From: SLJN01 sp964505385
GTDB lineage: Bacteria > Bacteroidota > Rhodothermia > Balneolales > Natronogracilivirgulaceae
NCBI GenBank assembly: GCA_964505385.1
Contig: CAZDIA010000019.1
Coordinates: 1 to 52,202 of the forward strand
Length of the DNA stretch: 52,202 bases
Direction of reading: 5' to 3'
In this document: piece by piece, positions 43,075-51,825 of the stretch
Layout: every line of letters starts with the position of its first letter
How positions within the stretch are numbered: the first letter of the stretch is position 1
Translations under genes and position numbers: made by a program
Notes under the pieces: model-generated
Database searches by the model: none
What the model was told of the DNA's origin: nothing
The model's input: only the letters and a program-made list of their open reading frames with translations

Positions 43075-43437
43075 TTCAGTATTTGTAGTTGTAGCTTACA
43101 GAAGTTGGACCCATCCTGAAATCTGAAATCACAAATCGTCAATCGTAGGTCCCAATTCTTTTCAGTTCGCAGGTTTTCACCATTGTTATAAATCGCGAAG
43201 TAGCAGTACGCCAAGCCTAAGCCGGCACAAAGAGATTTACGATTGACGATATACGATGTACGATTTGCGATGTGTTGGACCCATCCTGAATTTCAATAAA
43301 CCGATTCTTTTCACTCATTCAATGACGTTTCTCATTTTATTATAAAATCTTACTATGGTAGATCACTATATTTCGGGGTAATTTCTGCTAATTTTATACA
43401 TGTAACCCGAAATCACTTATACCATTAATCTGATATA
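43075..43437. other. 363-base intergenic region with repeat D
   Basis: Between the thioredoxin-like and aminotransferase genes, with no ORF. It holds the direct and inverted repeats described for 43104-43290 and an AT-rich stretch before the aminotransferase start. Confidence 0.6.
43104..43290. repeat. hairpin element flanked by 17-bp direct repeats (D)
   Basis: GTTGGACCCATCCTGAA occurs at 43104-43120 and 43274-43290. Between them is a perfect 13-bp inverted repeat (ATCGTCAATCGTA, 43135-43147 with 43238-43250), with related CGAT-rich words nearby. Confidence 0.65.
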
Positions 43438-44631
43438 ATGCCTTTAAGCCAGGCCGAACTTTTTTACCGGCATATCGCACAGACCAGCGACTCACCTGCG
43501 GGATTGGAGATTGATAAAGCCAGAGGAAGTTTACTCCACACAACAGACGGAAGGTCATTTGTAGATTTCATCTCCGGAATTGCTGTGAGCTCGCTTGGAC
43601 ATGCGCATCCGGAAGTCGTTTCCGCGGTGCAACAACAAGCTGCTAATCACATGCACGTGATGGTTTACGGAGAATATATCCAGAAGCCGCAGTCCCTCTT
43701 TGCCGGATTATTGATGGAACATCTGCCTGATCAACTCGACCGGGTATATTTGGTAAATAGCGGCACTGAAGCCAATGAAGGCGCACTCAAGCTTGCTAAA
43801 AAATATACCGGCCGATCGGAATTTGTTTCTTTCCATCACAGCTACCACGGTGATACGCATGGTTCCCTGAGTGTGACGGGACGGGAAGTATACCGAACTC
43901 CATATGAACCGCTGTTGCCCGGAGTAACTTTTGCGGGATTCAATGAAGCATCGGCACTCGATTATATAACCGAATCAACCACAGCGGTAATTCTGGAGCC
44001 CATACAAGGGGAGGGCGGAATTATTCAGGCTGATTATGAATGGCTGCATAAACTTCGCCGGCGCTGCAATGAAAAAGGAGCCTTGCTGATCTTCGACGAA
44101 ATCCAATCCGGTTTTGGCCGCACTGGTAAACTCTTTGCATTTGAACATTACGGGGTGGTCCCGGATATCCTGACAATGGCCAAAGCTATGGGCGGAGGCA
44201 TGCCGATGGGAGGATTTGCTGCTAACGGTGAAATTTTTGAGGTATTAAAAAATGACCCACCACTAAATCACGTGACTACGTTTGGCGGTCATCCGGTCTG
44301 TGCGGCTGCTGCGCATGCTGCGCTTAAGGTGCTGATCAGGGACGGATGGATGGAGCGTGCCCCGGTGATTGAGCAAACGGCACGAGCACTGCTAAAATCA
44401 TCTAAAATTAATGACCTGCGAGGCAAAGGTGCCATGCTCGGCCTTCAGCTAAAATCAAAAAGGCAAACTCAAAACGTGGTTGAAGCTTGTCTTGAAAAAG
44501 GTATAATCCTCGGGTGGACTCTGCACTCTGATACCCTGATTCGACTTGCTCCACCACTGACAATTGACCAATCCATCCTCGAAGATTCACTGAAGACGGT
44601 CAATGAAGAAGTGGATAAATCAGAAGTATAG
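43438..44631 (+). CDS. class III aminotransferase (acetylornithine-type)
   Basis: A PLP aminotransferase of 397 residues. The fold type I motifs are in order: VNSGTEANEGALKLAKK, HHSYHGDTHGSLSVTG, VILEPIQGEGG, LIFDEIQSGFGRTGKLFAFEHYG, and the PLP lysine in TMAKAMGGGMPMGG. Similarity to ArgD (acetylornithine or succinyldiaminopimelate aminotransferase) is the best guess, but no other arginine genes are adjacent and omega-amino-acid transaminases share these motifs. Start ATG at 43438. The long upstream region holds repeat D. Confidence 0.85.
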   Translation: MPLSQAELFYRHIAQTSDSPAGLEIDKARGSLLHTTDGRSFVDFISGIAVSSLGHAHPEVVSAVQQQAANHMHVMVYGEYIQKPQSLFAGLLMEHLPDQLDRVYLVNSGTEANEGALKLAKKYTGRSEFVSFHHSYHGDTHGSLSVTGREVYRTPYEPLLPGVTFAGFNEASALDYITESTTAVILEPIQGEGGIIQADYEWLHKLRRRCNEKGALLIFDEIQSGFGRTGKLFAFEHYGVVPDILTMAKAMGGGMPMGGFAANGEIFEVLKNDPPLNHVTTFGGHPVCAAAAHAALKVLIRDGWMERAPVIEQTARALLKSSKINDLRGKGAMLGLQLKSKRQTQNVVEACLEKGIILGWTLHSDTLIRLAPPLTIDQSILEDSLKTVNEEVDKSEV

Positions 44632-44751
44632 TTGGCCGGAAACTATAAGAATTACCGGTTTTGAAAACAGAAACACTTTAGAGTTTCTGATGAGATTTGG
44701 ATTTGCTAAATTTACGTTTAAACCGGCAATCACAGATAACCCGGAAGAATC

Positions 44752-45798
44752 ATGAAAGGATTTCATAAAGGAAGAGGAGCAGGAGACAATCCGCAGAATC
44801 GGTTTGAGGATACATATTTGGAAATAGATGAGGATGAAGGATATGTACCGGCGCCGACGACCCAACTTATCCCCGACGACTCGGACACGATTCTGAGCAA
44901 AAATAACAGTCCGGATGTTCCCTTTACTTATAGCATCAATCCATATCGCGGGTGTGAGCATGGCTGTATTTATTGCTATGCCCGGCCGACGCATGAATAT
45001 CTGGGATTTTCTTCCGGTCGTGATTTTGAATCCAAAATTCTGGTTAAACGCAAAGCTCCCCAGCTGATCAGGAAAACGCTATCCAAGGACTCCTGGGAGC
45101 CGGAAACTATTTCTATCAGCGGAGTTAGCGATCCCTATCAACCCGCGGAAAGAAATGAGCAGCTTACGCGTGAGTGCCTGAGAGTCCTTACAGATTTTCG
45201 TAATCCGTTCGCGATTGTTACCAAAAATAAACTGGTTACCCGCGACCTGGATATACTCACCGAAATGGCCGGATTCAATGGTGTTAAGGTGATTATCAGC
45301 CTCACTACACTTGATGCCCGGCTTACATCCATTATGGAACCGCGCACAAGCCGTCCCGATGCCCGGTTACGAGCTATCGAAAAACTCGCTGATGCAGGTA
45401 TTCCCGTCGGCGTGCTTACCGCACCGGTAATTCCCGGGCTAACTGATCACGAATTGCCTCACCTGTTGCAATCCGCCCGGAACGCCGGGGCGCAATTTGC
45501 CGGATATGTGTTGCTTAGGCTGCCTCATAGTGTCAAAACTTTGTTTGATGATTGGATAAAAGAGCATTTCCCGAATCGAAGAGACAAGATCCTGAACAGA
45601 GTTCGGGAAACCAGAGACGGCGAACTTAATGAAACGGAGTTTTCTGATCGCATGCGGGGCACCGGTGAATTTGCTGATCAGATCAACCAGATTTTTCATA
45701 AATACCGTAAAATTTACGGCTATGATGATGAAGGCCCACCGCTAAGTATAGCCCACTTTAATCGGGAAGCTACTACCGGTCAGATGAAACTTTTTTGA
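44752..45798 (+). CDS. PA0069-family radical SAM protein
   Basis: A 348-residue radical SAM enzyme of the spore-photoproduct-lyase-like PA0069 group. NPYRGCEHGCIYCYARPTHE carries the Cys-x3-Cys-x2-Cys that binds the [4Fe-4S] cluster; ISISGVSDPYQPAE and FAIVTKNKLVTRDLDIL follow as in the family; SLTTLDARLTSIMEPRTSRP is a further hallmark. Function in this family is not established; a role in nucleic-acid or DNA-photoproduct chemistry is only suggested by the distant relation to SplB. Start ATG at 44752. Confidence 0.9.
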   Translation: MKGFHKGRGAGDNPQNRFEDTYLEIDEDEGYVPAPTTQLIPDDSDTILSKNNSPDVPFTYSINPYRGCEHGCIYCYARPTHEYLGFSSGRDFESKILVKRKAPQLIRKTLSKDSWEPETISISGVSDPYQPAERNEQLTRECLRVLTDFRNPFAIVTKNKLVTRDLDILTEMAGFNGVKVIISLTTLDARLTSIMEPRTSRPDARLRAIEKLADAGIPVGVLTAPVIPGLTDHELPHLLQSARNAGAQFAGYVLLRLPHSVKTLFDDWIKEHFPNRRDKILNRVRETRDGELNETEFSDRMRGTGEFADQINQIFHKYRKIYGYDDEGPPLSIAHFNREATTGQMKLF

Positions 45799-45884
45799 TT
45801 TTCCCGGTTTAATACTATTGTTGTTAAGACAGCTGTTTCTGTATTGGAATTTTAAATGAATTGCAATCAGTAAAGAACTTATTT

Positions 45885-46457
45885 ATGGCACAAACACCTT
45901 CACAAATGATTGAACTCGGCACTCAGGCGCCGGATTTTGAACTTGCTGATCCTGACGGAAGAAACTATACCAGAGATGAGATAGCCGGTAAACACGGGTT
46001 GCTGGTTATTTTTATGTGCAATCATTGCCCGTTTGTAAAGCATGTGGCTTCGGAGTTAGGTAAAATAGGAGACGAGTATCAGGATTTGGGTATTGGAATA
46101 GCAGGCATCAACTCGAATGATATCCAAAACTATCCGGAGGATGCTCCTCCGAAAATGACAGAATTTGCAGCACATTACGGGATTACTTTCCCATACTTGT
46201 TTGATGAAACCCAAGAGGTTGCCAAAGCCTATAAAGCTGCATGCACTCCGGATTTTTTCCTGTTTGATGCCGAATTGAAGCTGGTTTATCGCGGGCAATT
46301 GGATGATAGCCGTCCTAAAAACGATAAACCTCTCAATGGTAAAGACCTGCGCGCTGCAATGGATGCTTTGATCAAGGGTGAGCCTATACCGGAGGAGCAA
46401 AAGCCGAGTATCGGATGCGACATCAAGTGGAAAGCTGGTAGTAAGCCGGATTATTAA
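45885..46457 (+). CDS. peroxiredoxin-like thioredoxin-family protein
   Basis: A 190-residue redoxin of the AhpC/TSA-TlpA class. GTQAPDFELADPDGRNY opens the fold and the active site is FMCNHCPFVKH, a Cys-x2-Cys with an N-terminal-helix Phe/His; the motif is common in a bacterial group annotated as thioredoxin family. CTPDFFLFDAELKLVYRGQLDDSRP follows the cis-Pro loop. The ATG at 45885 is preferred to the in-frame TTG at 45861. A membrane-PH protein starts 12 bases after its stop, suggesting one transcript. Client unknown. Confidence 0.88.
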   Translation: MAQTPSQMIELGTQAPDFELADPDGRNYTRDEIAGKHGLLVIFMCNHCPFVKHVASELGKIGDEYQDLGIGIAGINSNDIQNYPEDAPPKMTEFAAHYGITFPYLFDETQEVAKAYKAACTPDFFLFDAELKLVYRGQLDDSRPKNDKPLNGKDLRAAMDALIKGEPIPEEQKPSIGCDIKWKAGSKPDY

Positions 46458-46469
46458 GGGCTGTCATAC

Positions 46470-46910
46470 ATGGCAACACATTCAAAAAATGAATCTCATC
46501 AAACCCGCAAGGCAATATATATTGATGGTGATCCGGACTGGAATAAGCCGAGGTTAGCATTGCTTATTACAGGGATTCTGGCCGTAATTTTTGCGGCAAG
46601 AGCTGTAGCCGCAATAGACAGCCCGTTTCAGCTTGGATTTTATTTTGTGTTGATCTGTCTGGTGTTACTTGTTGGCGTCTACGTCCGGCATAAATATGTT
46701 CATTCAAGGATAGAGGTGGATGACACCGGCATTGAAGTAGCGGTATCCATTTTCAGGCGCAGAAACTTTAATTGGCAGGATATAAGGAATGTGTATCAAG
46801 AGAATACCTCATTGAAAATCGAGCTGACAAACGGCGAAGTATATGAAGCCGATCTTGCCTATTTCACACCCGAAGCATTGGGACGGATCAGGTCGGCACT
46901 TCGAAAGTAA
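46470..46910 (+). CDS. membrane protein with PH-like domain
   Basis: A 146-residue protein with two N-terminal membrane helices (about 24-46 and 52-70) followed by a small bacterial PH-like domain: SRIEVDDTGIEVAVSI, NWQDIRNVYQENTSLKIEL and ARIR-like end (LGRIRSALRK). This layout is shared by many DUF304/bPH_2-type proteins with no known role. It starts 12 bases after the redoxin stop. A family A repeat begins a few bases after its stop and leads into the convergent GT2 gene. Confidence 0.75.
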   Translation: MATHSKNESHQTRKAIYIDGDPDWNKPRLALLITGILAVIFAARAVAAIDSPFQLGFYFVLICLVLLVGVYVRHKYVHSRIEVDDTGIEVAVSIFRRRNFNWQDIRNVYQENTSLKIELTNGEVYEADLAYFTPEALGRIRSALRK

Positions 46911-46916
46911 AGTCAT

Positions 46917-47010
46917 TTTAGTTGCTATATATGCTTCAAATTATTGGAAGAGTTTGATTGATGTTTGAACAGAACATCAAACATCAAACGTCAAACAGAA
47001 TTGCAACCCG
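46917..47010 (+). repeat. palindromic repeat family A, copy 3
   Basis: TTTTAGTTGCTA at the left and TTGATGTTTGAACAGAACATC in the centre, then CATCAAACGTCAAAC followed by TTGCAACCCGG, match the 49.5 kb copy. The right part covers the last codons of the GT2 gene. Confidence 0.65.
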
Positions 47011-47884
47011 GAACACAAAACCACTTCTGAAGACTGGCAGCACGGTCTTTCACTCCTCGATACCATCGCATTGCAGCAAAATTTTCCCGCTTCCGGGAAC
47101 CGCTGGCCAGGATATCGGCTTTTTTGATCATCACGTTCAACAGCTGGCAGATCTGTGTTTGATTTAACGGATAATTTTCGAGTTGATCCAATAATATCCG
47201 CACGCGAAACCGGTCCAATGCCTCTACGGATCGCGAGAGCTGATCCTGATGTCCGCCAAATTTTGTGATTAATGGCTGATCCACGTAGCCAACCGGTTCT
47301 GACCGGCAAATTCGTAGCCACATATCGTAATCCTCGCAGGCCGGCAGAGTTTCATCAAACAGACCATAATCTTCGAAAATAGTGTGATGAATCATCACTG
47401 AAGAGGGGGAAATAACACACCTTGGCAAGCATTTATCATAAATCATCCCGCCGTGTTTTTGGTGAACTTTCCTCGGATTGACCCGCCGGCCGTGGCGAAT
47501 CCAGATCTCATCGGTATGAATAACCCGGCATGATGGGTTTTCGGACAAAAACTGAAGCTGTGAAGCCAGTTTTTCAGGATGCCACTGATCATCCGAATCC
47601 AAAAAGGCGAGCCATGGAAAATTTGCAGACTTGATTCCGGTATTCCGCGCGGCACTGACTCCCTGGTTGTTCTGATAAATATAAGTTACCCGGTCACCAA
47701 ATGATTTTATAACACCAGCGCTGTTGTCGGTTGACCCGTCATCAACAATAATAACCTCTTCAGGCGGGCGGGTTTGATTCAGAACGGAAGAGATGGAATC
47801 TCCGATCCAATCCTCACGGTTACAAACAGGGATGATAACTGTAACTTTTTCTGAATCTTCGGTATCTGTTTTATACAAATTCAT
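46991..47884 (-). CDS. glycosyltransferase family 2
   Basis: A GT-A glycosyltransferase of 297 residues. The start VTVIIPVCNREDWIGDSI, then VIIVDDGSTDNS and WLAFLDSDDQWHPEKL (the DxD metal site), define GT2. ACEDYDMWLRICRSEPVGYV is the usual acceptor region. It transfers a sugar from a nucleotide-sugar donor to an unknown acceptor, often in surface polysaccharide synthesis. It lacks membrane helices. The final residues and stop codon (46993-46991) lie inside a family A repeat, so the native C terminus may have been replaced. Start ATG at 47884. Confidence 0.87.
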   Translation of the reverse strand: MNLYKTDTEDSEKVTVIIPVCNREDWIGDSISSVLNQTRPPEEVIIVDDGSTDNSAGVIKSFGDRVTYIYQNNQGVSAARNTGIKSANFPWLAFLDSDDQWHPEKLASQLQFLSENPSCRVIHTDEIWIRHGRRVNPRKVHQKHGGMIYDKCLPRCVISPSSVMIHHTIFEDYGLFDETLPACEDYDMWLRICRSEPVGYVDQPLITKFGGHQDQLSRSVEALDRFRVRILLDQLENYPLNQTQICQLLNVMIKKADILASGSRKRENFAAMRWYRGVKDRAASLQKWFCVPGCNSV

Positions 47885-48005
47885 GATAGATTAAAAATAA
47901 AATCCTTTGTTAATTAGTGCCTGAAGATTAAGTTTTAACTCTTTCCGGTGGAAAATTTTCGCAACGCCCGGAAAGGCTTTTAATAATGAATTGTTGTTAT
48001 GAATG

Positions 48006-48040
48006 CTGACAGGTCCTTCGGGTGTTGTCAGATTTTTAAA
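48006..48040 (+). terminator. terminator-like hairpin in pdxH leader
   Basis: CTGACA (48006-48011) pairs with TGTCAG (48026-48031) around an inner CC-TTCG-GG, followed by ATTTTT. It lies about 90 bases before pdxH with no gene upstream on this strand, so it would act as a leader attenuator or end a short RNA. A second stem (CTTTCCGG / CCGGAAAG, 47941-47975) precedes it. Confidence 0.4.
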
Positions 48041-48076
48041 AACCCTGTTCCTGGTTGGTTCTGGTTTAATCCGGGA

Positions 48077-48110
48077 AGGGTACCTGAAGTTTTTTACAGA
48101 ACTATTTAAC
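48077..48110 (-). repeat. weak partial copy of repeat family B
   Basis: GGTACCTGAAGTTTTTTACAGAACTATTTAA resembles the outer left arm of the family B element (compare ATTTTTCTTACAGACACTGAATAA on the minus strand at 33.05 kb). Similarity is limited. Confidence 0.35.
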
Positions 48111-48130
48111 TATTTGATAATTTAATTGAT

Positions 48131-48778
48131 ATGTCACATACCGATATTTCCAATATACGCCGTGAATATATTAGCGAAACACTGGATGAAAAGGATATTC
48201 ATGAAAATCCATTCAAACAGTTTGAGAAGTGGATGGAACAAGCACTGAATGCTGAGTTGCTTGAGGCTACTGCGATGACACTTGCCACGGCTTCCGTTGA
48301 TGGATTGCCTACCGCACGTATTGTACTTTTGAAGGAGTATGATGAATCAGGTTTTGTCTTTTATACTAACTATGACAGTCGCAAAGGGCATCAAATAGCT
48401 GAAAATCCCAGTGTTTGCCTGTTATTTTACTGGGTGGCTCTTGAGCGGCAGGTTACCATTGAGGGAAAAATTGAAAAAATAGATCGCAAGGAGAGTGAGG
48501 AATATTTTCATTCCCGTCCGTTTGAAAGTCAGATTGGAGCGATGGCTTCAGAGCAAAGCACACCGGTTTCATCGCGCAAAGAACTTGAAGATAAATTTGA
48601 GCAACTCTTGCAAAAATACGGTGATAAAGAAGTGCCGATGCCCGATAGCTGGGGAGGATACAAGGTTATCCCCGAACGGATAGAATTCTGGCAGGGCCGC
48701 CGCAGCCGGATGCATGACCGAATCGAATATCAAAAACAAACCGATGGTGATTGGAGGATTCAAAGACTGGCGCCATAG
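48131..48778 (+). CDS. pdxH: pyridoxamine 5'-phosphate oxidase
   Basis: Oxidises pyridoxine or pyridoxamine 5'-phosphate to PLP with FMN and oxygen. The 215-residue protein has NPFKQFEKWMEQAL, ATASVDGLPTARIVLLKEYDESGFVFYTNY, the FMN-site SRKGHQIAENP, RQVTIEGKIEKI, PFESQIGAMASEQS, and the C-terminal WGGYKVIPERIEFWQGRRSRMHDRI that is conserved in all PdxH. ATG at 48131. trmB starts 9 bases after its stop. Several PLP enzymes (alr and the aminotransferase) in the window depend on its product, without clustering implied. Confidence 0.96.
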   Translation: MSHTDISNIRREYISETLDEKDIHENPFKQFEKWMEQALNAELLEATAMTLATASVDGLPTARIVLLKEYDESGFVFYTNYDSRKGHQIAENPSVCLLFYWVALERQVTIEGKIEKIDRKESEEYFHSRPFESQIGAMASEQSTPVSSRKELEDKFEQLLQKYGDKEVPMPDSWGGYKVIPERIEFWQGRRSRMHDRIEYQKQTDGDWRIQRLAP

Positions 48779-48787
48779 TAATTTCAT

Positions 48788-49459
48788 ATGGGTAAAAATA
48801 AGCTGAAGCGCTATGCTGAAATTCCCGAACTGGAGAATGTCTTTGAACCCGGGGATCAACCGGGGGGTTCCAAAGAGTGGATGTGCGGCAAATGGAATTC
48901 CGGAATTTTCGGTCGACAGGCTCCGCTAATCCTCGAACTTGCTTGCGGAAAAGGAGATTATACACTTGCATTAGCCCGAAGAAATTCCAACTTCAATTAT
49001 GTTGGGATTGATGTGAAAGGTGATCGCATCTGGAAAGGGGCAACCATAGCCCGCGATGAAAATTTGCACAATGTCCGGTTCATTCGCGGCCGTATAGATC
49101 ATATAACCAATTACTTTGATCAGGATGAGGTGGATGAAATCTGGATTACTTTTCCCGATCCCTTTCCTCAGAAATCCAAGAAGAAAAGAAGGTTAACGCA
49201 TTCGGTTTTTTTAGTGCGCTACCATAAAATCATAAAGCCGGGAGGAGAGATCCATCTAAAGAGTGATGACGATCAGTTAATTGAATTTACCCTGGAGCAG
49301 CTTCAGTTACACAATATCCCGCCGGATGAAGTGATCTACGATCTGCATGCAACACAGAGGCTTCCGGATGAATTATATTTTCGAACATACTACGAAGATA
49401 ATCACATTCGCGAAGGGAAGACGATTAAATATATCCGGTTTCGACTTGATAATATATGA
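48788..49459 (+). CDS. trmB: tRNA (guanine-N7-)-methyltransferase
   Basis: Methylates guanosine 46 in tRNA variable loops. The 223-residue protein has the SAM-binding LELACGKGDYTLALAR, YVGIDVKGDRIWKGA, the catalytic-region WITFPDPFPQKSKKKRRLTH, and KPGGEIHLKSDDD. All are TrmB hallmarks. The N terminus (residues 1-55) is longer than in E. coli relative to the SAM motif start. It follows pdxH by 9 bases in a likely operon, and a family A repeat begins 38 bases after its stop. Confidence 0.95.
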   Translation: MGKNKLKRYAEIPELENVFEPGDQPGGSKEWMCGKWNSGIFGRQAPLILELACGKGDYTLALARRNSNFNYVGIDVKGDRIWKGATIARDENLHNVRFIRGRIDHITNYFDQDEVDEIWITFPDPFPQKSKKKRRLTHSVFLVRYHKIIKPGGEIHLKSDDDQLIEFTLEQLQLHNIPPDEVIYDLHATQRLPDELYFRTYYEDNHIREGKTIKYIRFRLDNI

Positions 49460-49496
49460 CGAAAGAGTAGGCTAAGTTAACTTTCTGTAAAAGCCA

Positions 49497-49632
49497 TTGT
49501 AGTTGCTACATGTGTTATGAATTGCCGGCAAAGATTGTTTGATGTTTGAGGTTTGATGTTATTCCGAACAACGAACATCAAACGTCAAACGACAAACACG
49601 GTTGCAAACCGTAATCCATGTTTCAACTACAA
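49497..49632 (+). repeat. palindromic repeat family A, copy 4 (reference)
   Basis: A 136-bp element bounded by TTGTAGTTGCTACATG (left, 49497) and CATGTTTCAACTACAA (right, ending 49632). Internal palindromic words (TTTGATGTTTGAGGTTTGATG and ATCAAACGTCAAAC) form a long stem. It lies between the convergent trmB and TonB-dependent receptor genes and may terminate both. It carries no ORF. Confidence 0.8.
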
Positions 49633-49674
49633 TCACTAAATGTGGACCATATAAAATGGTGATAGGAACTTGGC

Positions 49675-51825
49675 CTAACTATTTGGTCTCTGGAAATTTA
49701 TTGTAAAACCCGCATTGACCGTTATTCCTGAACCCGCTTCAAAATAGCGCCTTTGTTCCACATCATCGATAAATGGATCGGCATTAATATTGATCGAGCC
49801 GCTATAAGTCTGGTTGGTCACATTATCAATTTTGAGAAAAGGTTTAACCAACATACTCTCGGTAAACGGGATACCACGGTGACCAATTTCAATGTCGATA
49901 AGGAAATAGGAGTCGTTGATCATCGAGTTTGCATCATTTACATAATGTTCACCGACGTATTCAAAATCTGCTCCAAACCAGAAGCCGCCGGGCATCCAGC
50001 GTACATGTCCGTAAAGGCGGTGTTCCGGAATGCCGGGTAATCTGTTGCCATCTATGGCCGGGTCTTCACCAGGATCTGTTATTTCCTGATCGGCATCCGG
50101 CTCATCCACGTCAAATTCGAATATACTTAAGTTGTATCCACCGCGGGCCATTAAAGCAGAGTGAGGCTGAATTTCGAGAAATCCTTCGAAACCCCGGTGA
50201 ATCGTGGAGTTTTGATTCCTGTAGAAATCCCGGTCGCCACCTTCTTCTGTTTGAAAAGGAATCAGGCGATCATTAACCTGCATATAAAATACGGCCAAAT
50301 CGTAGTTAACTCTTGCATTGGCGATTCCGCCCCGAATTCCGGTTTCAACCCCGTGTGTGCGTTCCGGGTCGAGATCCGGATTGAATCCACCGGTCATATC
50401 CGGACGATTAACCAGCTCGGTAGTTGTTGGCGACTCAAACGAAGTTCCGTAATTGGCGTACCACAACTGGTTACTGTAACTCAGTGTAACTCCCAGACTC
50501 GGACTTATAGCTGAAAAGGTACGATCACCTGATTGGTCTTCGCCATCGGCAAGGAGAAAATCGTCATTTTCAAATTGTAGGTGATCATATCTGAGCCCAC
50601 CGGATACATTAAAAAAGTCCCAGCTGGTACTCAAAGTCGCGAAACCGGCTGCATTGCTGACGGTTTCCCTTTGATCAAGCGTTAATTGATCTCTGTTGTA
50701 TTCATCATCATAGTTCCAGTTTTTGCGATCATCCCTTTGGATGGCGCCATCGAATCCTATGCCGTAATTGATAAAGTTATCATCGTTGCGCAACGAAAGT
50801 CGTGTGCCCCCAAGACTGCGATCAACTTCAATATCGGCAAAGGTTAAAGGGTTATGAAGGTCTCTGTGGATACCGTAAAAAGTTCCGCTGATGGTACCCA
50901 AATCGGTTTGGTGATCAATATTGAAGCCAAACTGGCCCTGTTCCCATGTTTTACCGGCTGATGCATCTTCAAAATCCGGATCTGCCATTCTCGGGTTATC
51001 CTGAAAATCTTGCCGGTTAAGATATCCGGGATGGCGAACATCCGGGCTGTTTACATAGCTTGCGTTAATAAACACTTCGGTATCAGAGTTTAGCACGAAG
51101 CGGGAGTTTCCTCCCAAACGCAGCGATCTGAAGTCACTGTGTTCCCGATACCCCTCCCGGTCCACAAAAGAGCCGTAGATCTGGGCACGGTGATCACCAA
51201 AAGGGATAGTTGCCCGGCTTTCAGCCTTGAAAAGTTCATGAGATCCGGCGAATGCGCGAAAGTTTATGTCGCGATCTTCAGTAAAATCTTCTGTGGATAA
51301 TAAAAGTGTGCCTCCACTTGCGTTTCCCCAAAAGGTGGAGTTGGGGCCACGGATCAACTCGGCACTCTGAATGAATGCTGGCTCAATTACATCTATAGTT
51401 GTTTGCCCGTCAGGAACGGTTAGCGGAATTCCATCCAGCAATACATTAACGCCCCTTACCCCGAAAGCGGCACGCCAACCCATGCCACGAATCGACATCC
51501 TTTCACCAAGTGCATAGTTTTCCCGGTTATTGATCAAAACACCCGGCAAATCCCCTATAACTCTATCCAGTGACATACCCGGTTCAAAATTAATTTCATC
51601 GGCAGTGCGATTTCTGGAGCTTACGGAATAGGGGGCAGAACCTTCGGTGTGAGAGCGACGTGTAGCTTCGATACGAACTTCATCAAGTGTAAAGTCAAGT
51701 GTGTCTGGTGCTGGAGTGGCATCTGTGTCATTTGCCTTAATAGATTCCACTGAAAAAGGAGAGACCATGAACAGGAGCGCTAATACAACCAAAGAAAGCA
51801 AATTTGTAGTTATACCTTTTGTCAC
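49675..51825 (-). CDS. TonB-dependent outer membrane receptor
   Basis: A 716-residue receptor. Signal peptide in the first 30 residues, then a short acidic linker, a plug domain (about 65-175: ATRRSHTEGSAPYSVSS, LPGVLINNRENYAL, SIRGMGWRAAFGVRGVNVLLDGIPLT, ELIRGPNSTFWGNASGGTLLL) and a beta-barrel of about 520 residues with acidic loops. Plug and barrel resemble FecA/siderophore-type receptors, and the fbpABC operon at 27-31 kb would be the obvious downstream importer, but the ligand is not determinable. The start is GTG at 51825. Nothing resembling a cobalamin riboswitch lies upstream. Confidence 0.92.
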   Translation of the reverse strand: MTKGITTNLLSLVVLALLFMVSPFSVESIKANDTDATPAPDTLDFTLDEVRIEATRRSHTEGSAPYSVSSRNRTADEINFEPGMSLDRVIGDLPGVLINNRENYALGERMSIRGMGWRAAFGVRGVNVLLDGIPLTVPDGQTTIDVIEPAFIQSAELIRGPNSTFWGNASGGTLLLSTEDFTEDRDINFRAFAGSHELFKAESRATIPFGDHRAQIYGSFVDREGYREHSDFRSLRLGGNSRFVLNSDTEVFINASYVNSPDVRHPGYLNRQDFQDNPRMADPDFEDASAGKTWEQGQFGFNIDHQTDLGTISGTFYGIHRDLHNPLTFADIEVDRSLGGTRLSLRNDDNFINYGIGFDGAIQRDDRKNWNYDDEYNRDQLTLDQRETVSNAAGFATLSTSWDFFNVSGGLRYDHLQFENDDFLLADGEDQSGDRTFSAISPSLGVTLSYSNQLWYANYGTSFESPTTTELVNRPDMTGGFNPDLDPERTHGVETGIRGGIANARVNYDLAVFYMQVNDRLIPFQTEEGGDRDFYRNQNSTIHRGFEGFLEIQPHSALMARGGYNLSIFEFDVDEPDADQEITDPGEDPAIDGNRLPGIPEHRLYGHVRWMPGGFWFGADFEYVGEHYVNDANSMINDSYFLIDIEIGHRGIPFTESMLVKPFLKIDNVTNQTYSGSININADPFIDDVEQRRYFEAGSGITVNAGFTINFQRPNS

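Noticed and set aside
43438..44631. Firm assignment as argD
   Set aside because: Motifs are shared by many class III aminotransferases and there is no arginine or lysine pathway context.
49675..51825. Cobalamin riboswitch upstream of the TonB-dependent receptor (BtuB-like)
   Set aside because: The upstream bases contain no B12-box-like element, and the receptor plug resembles FecA-type more than BtuB.
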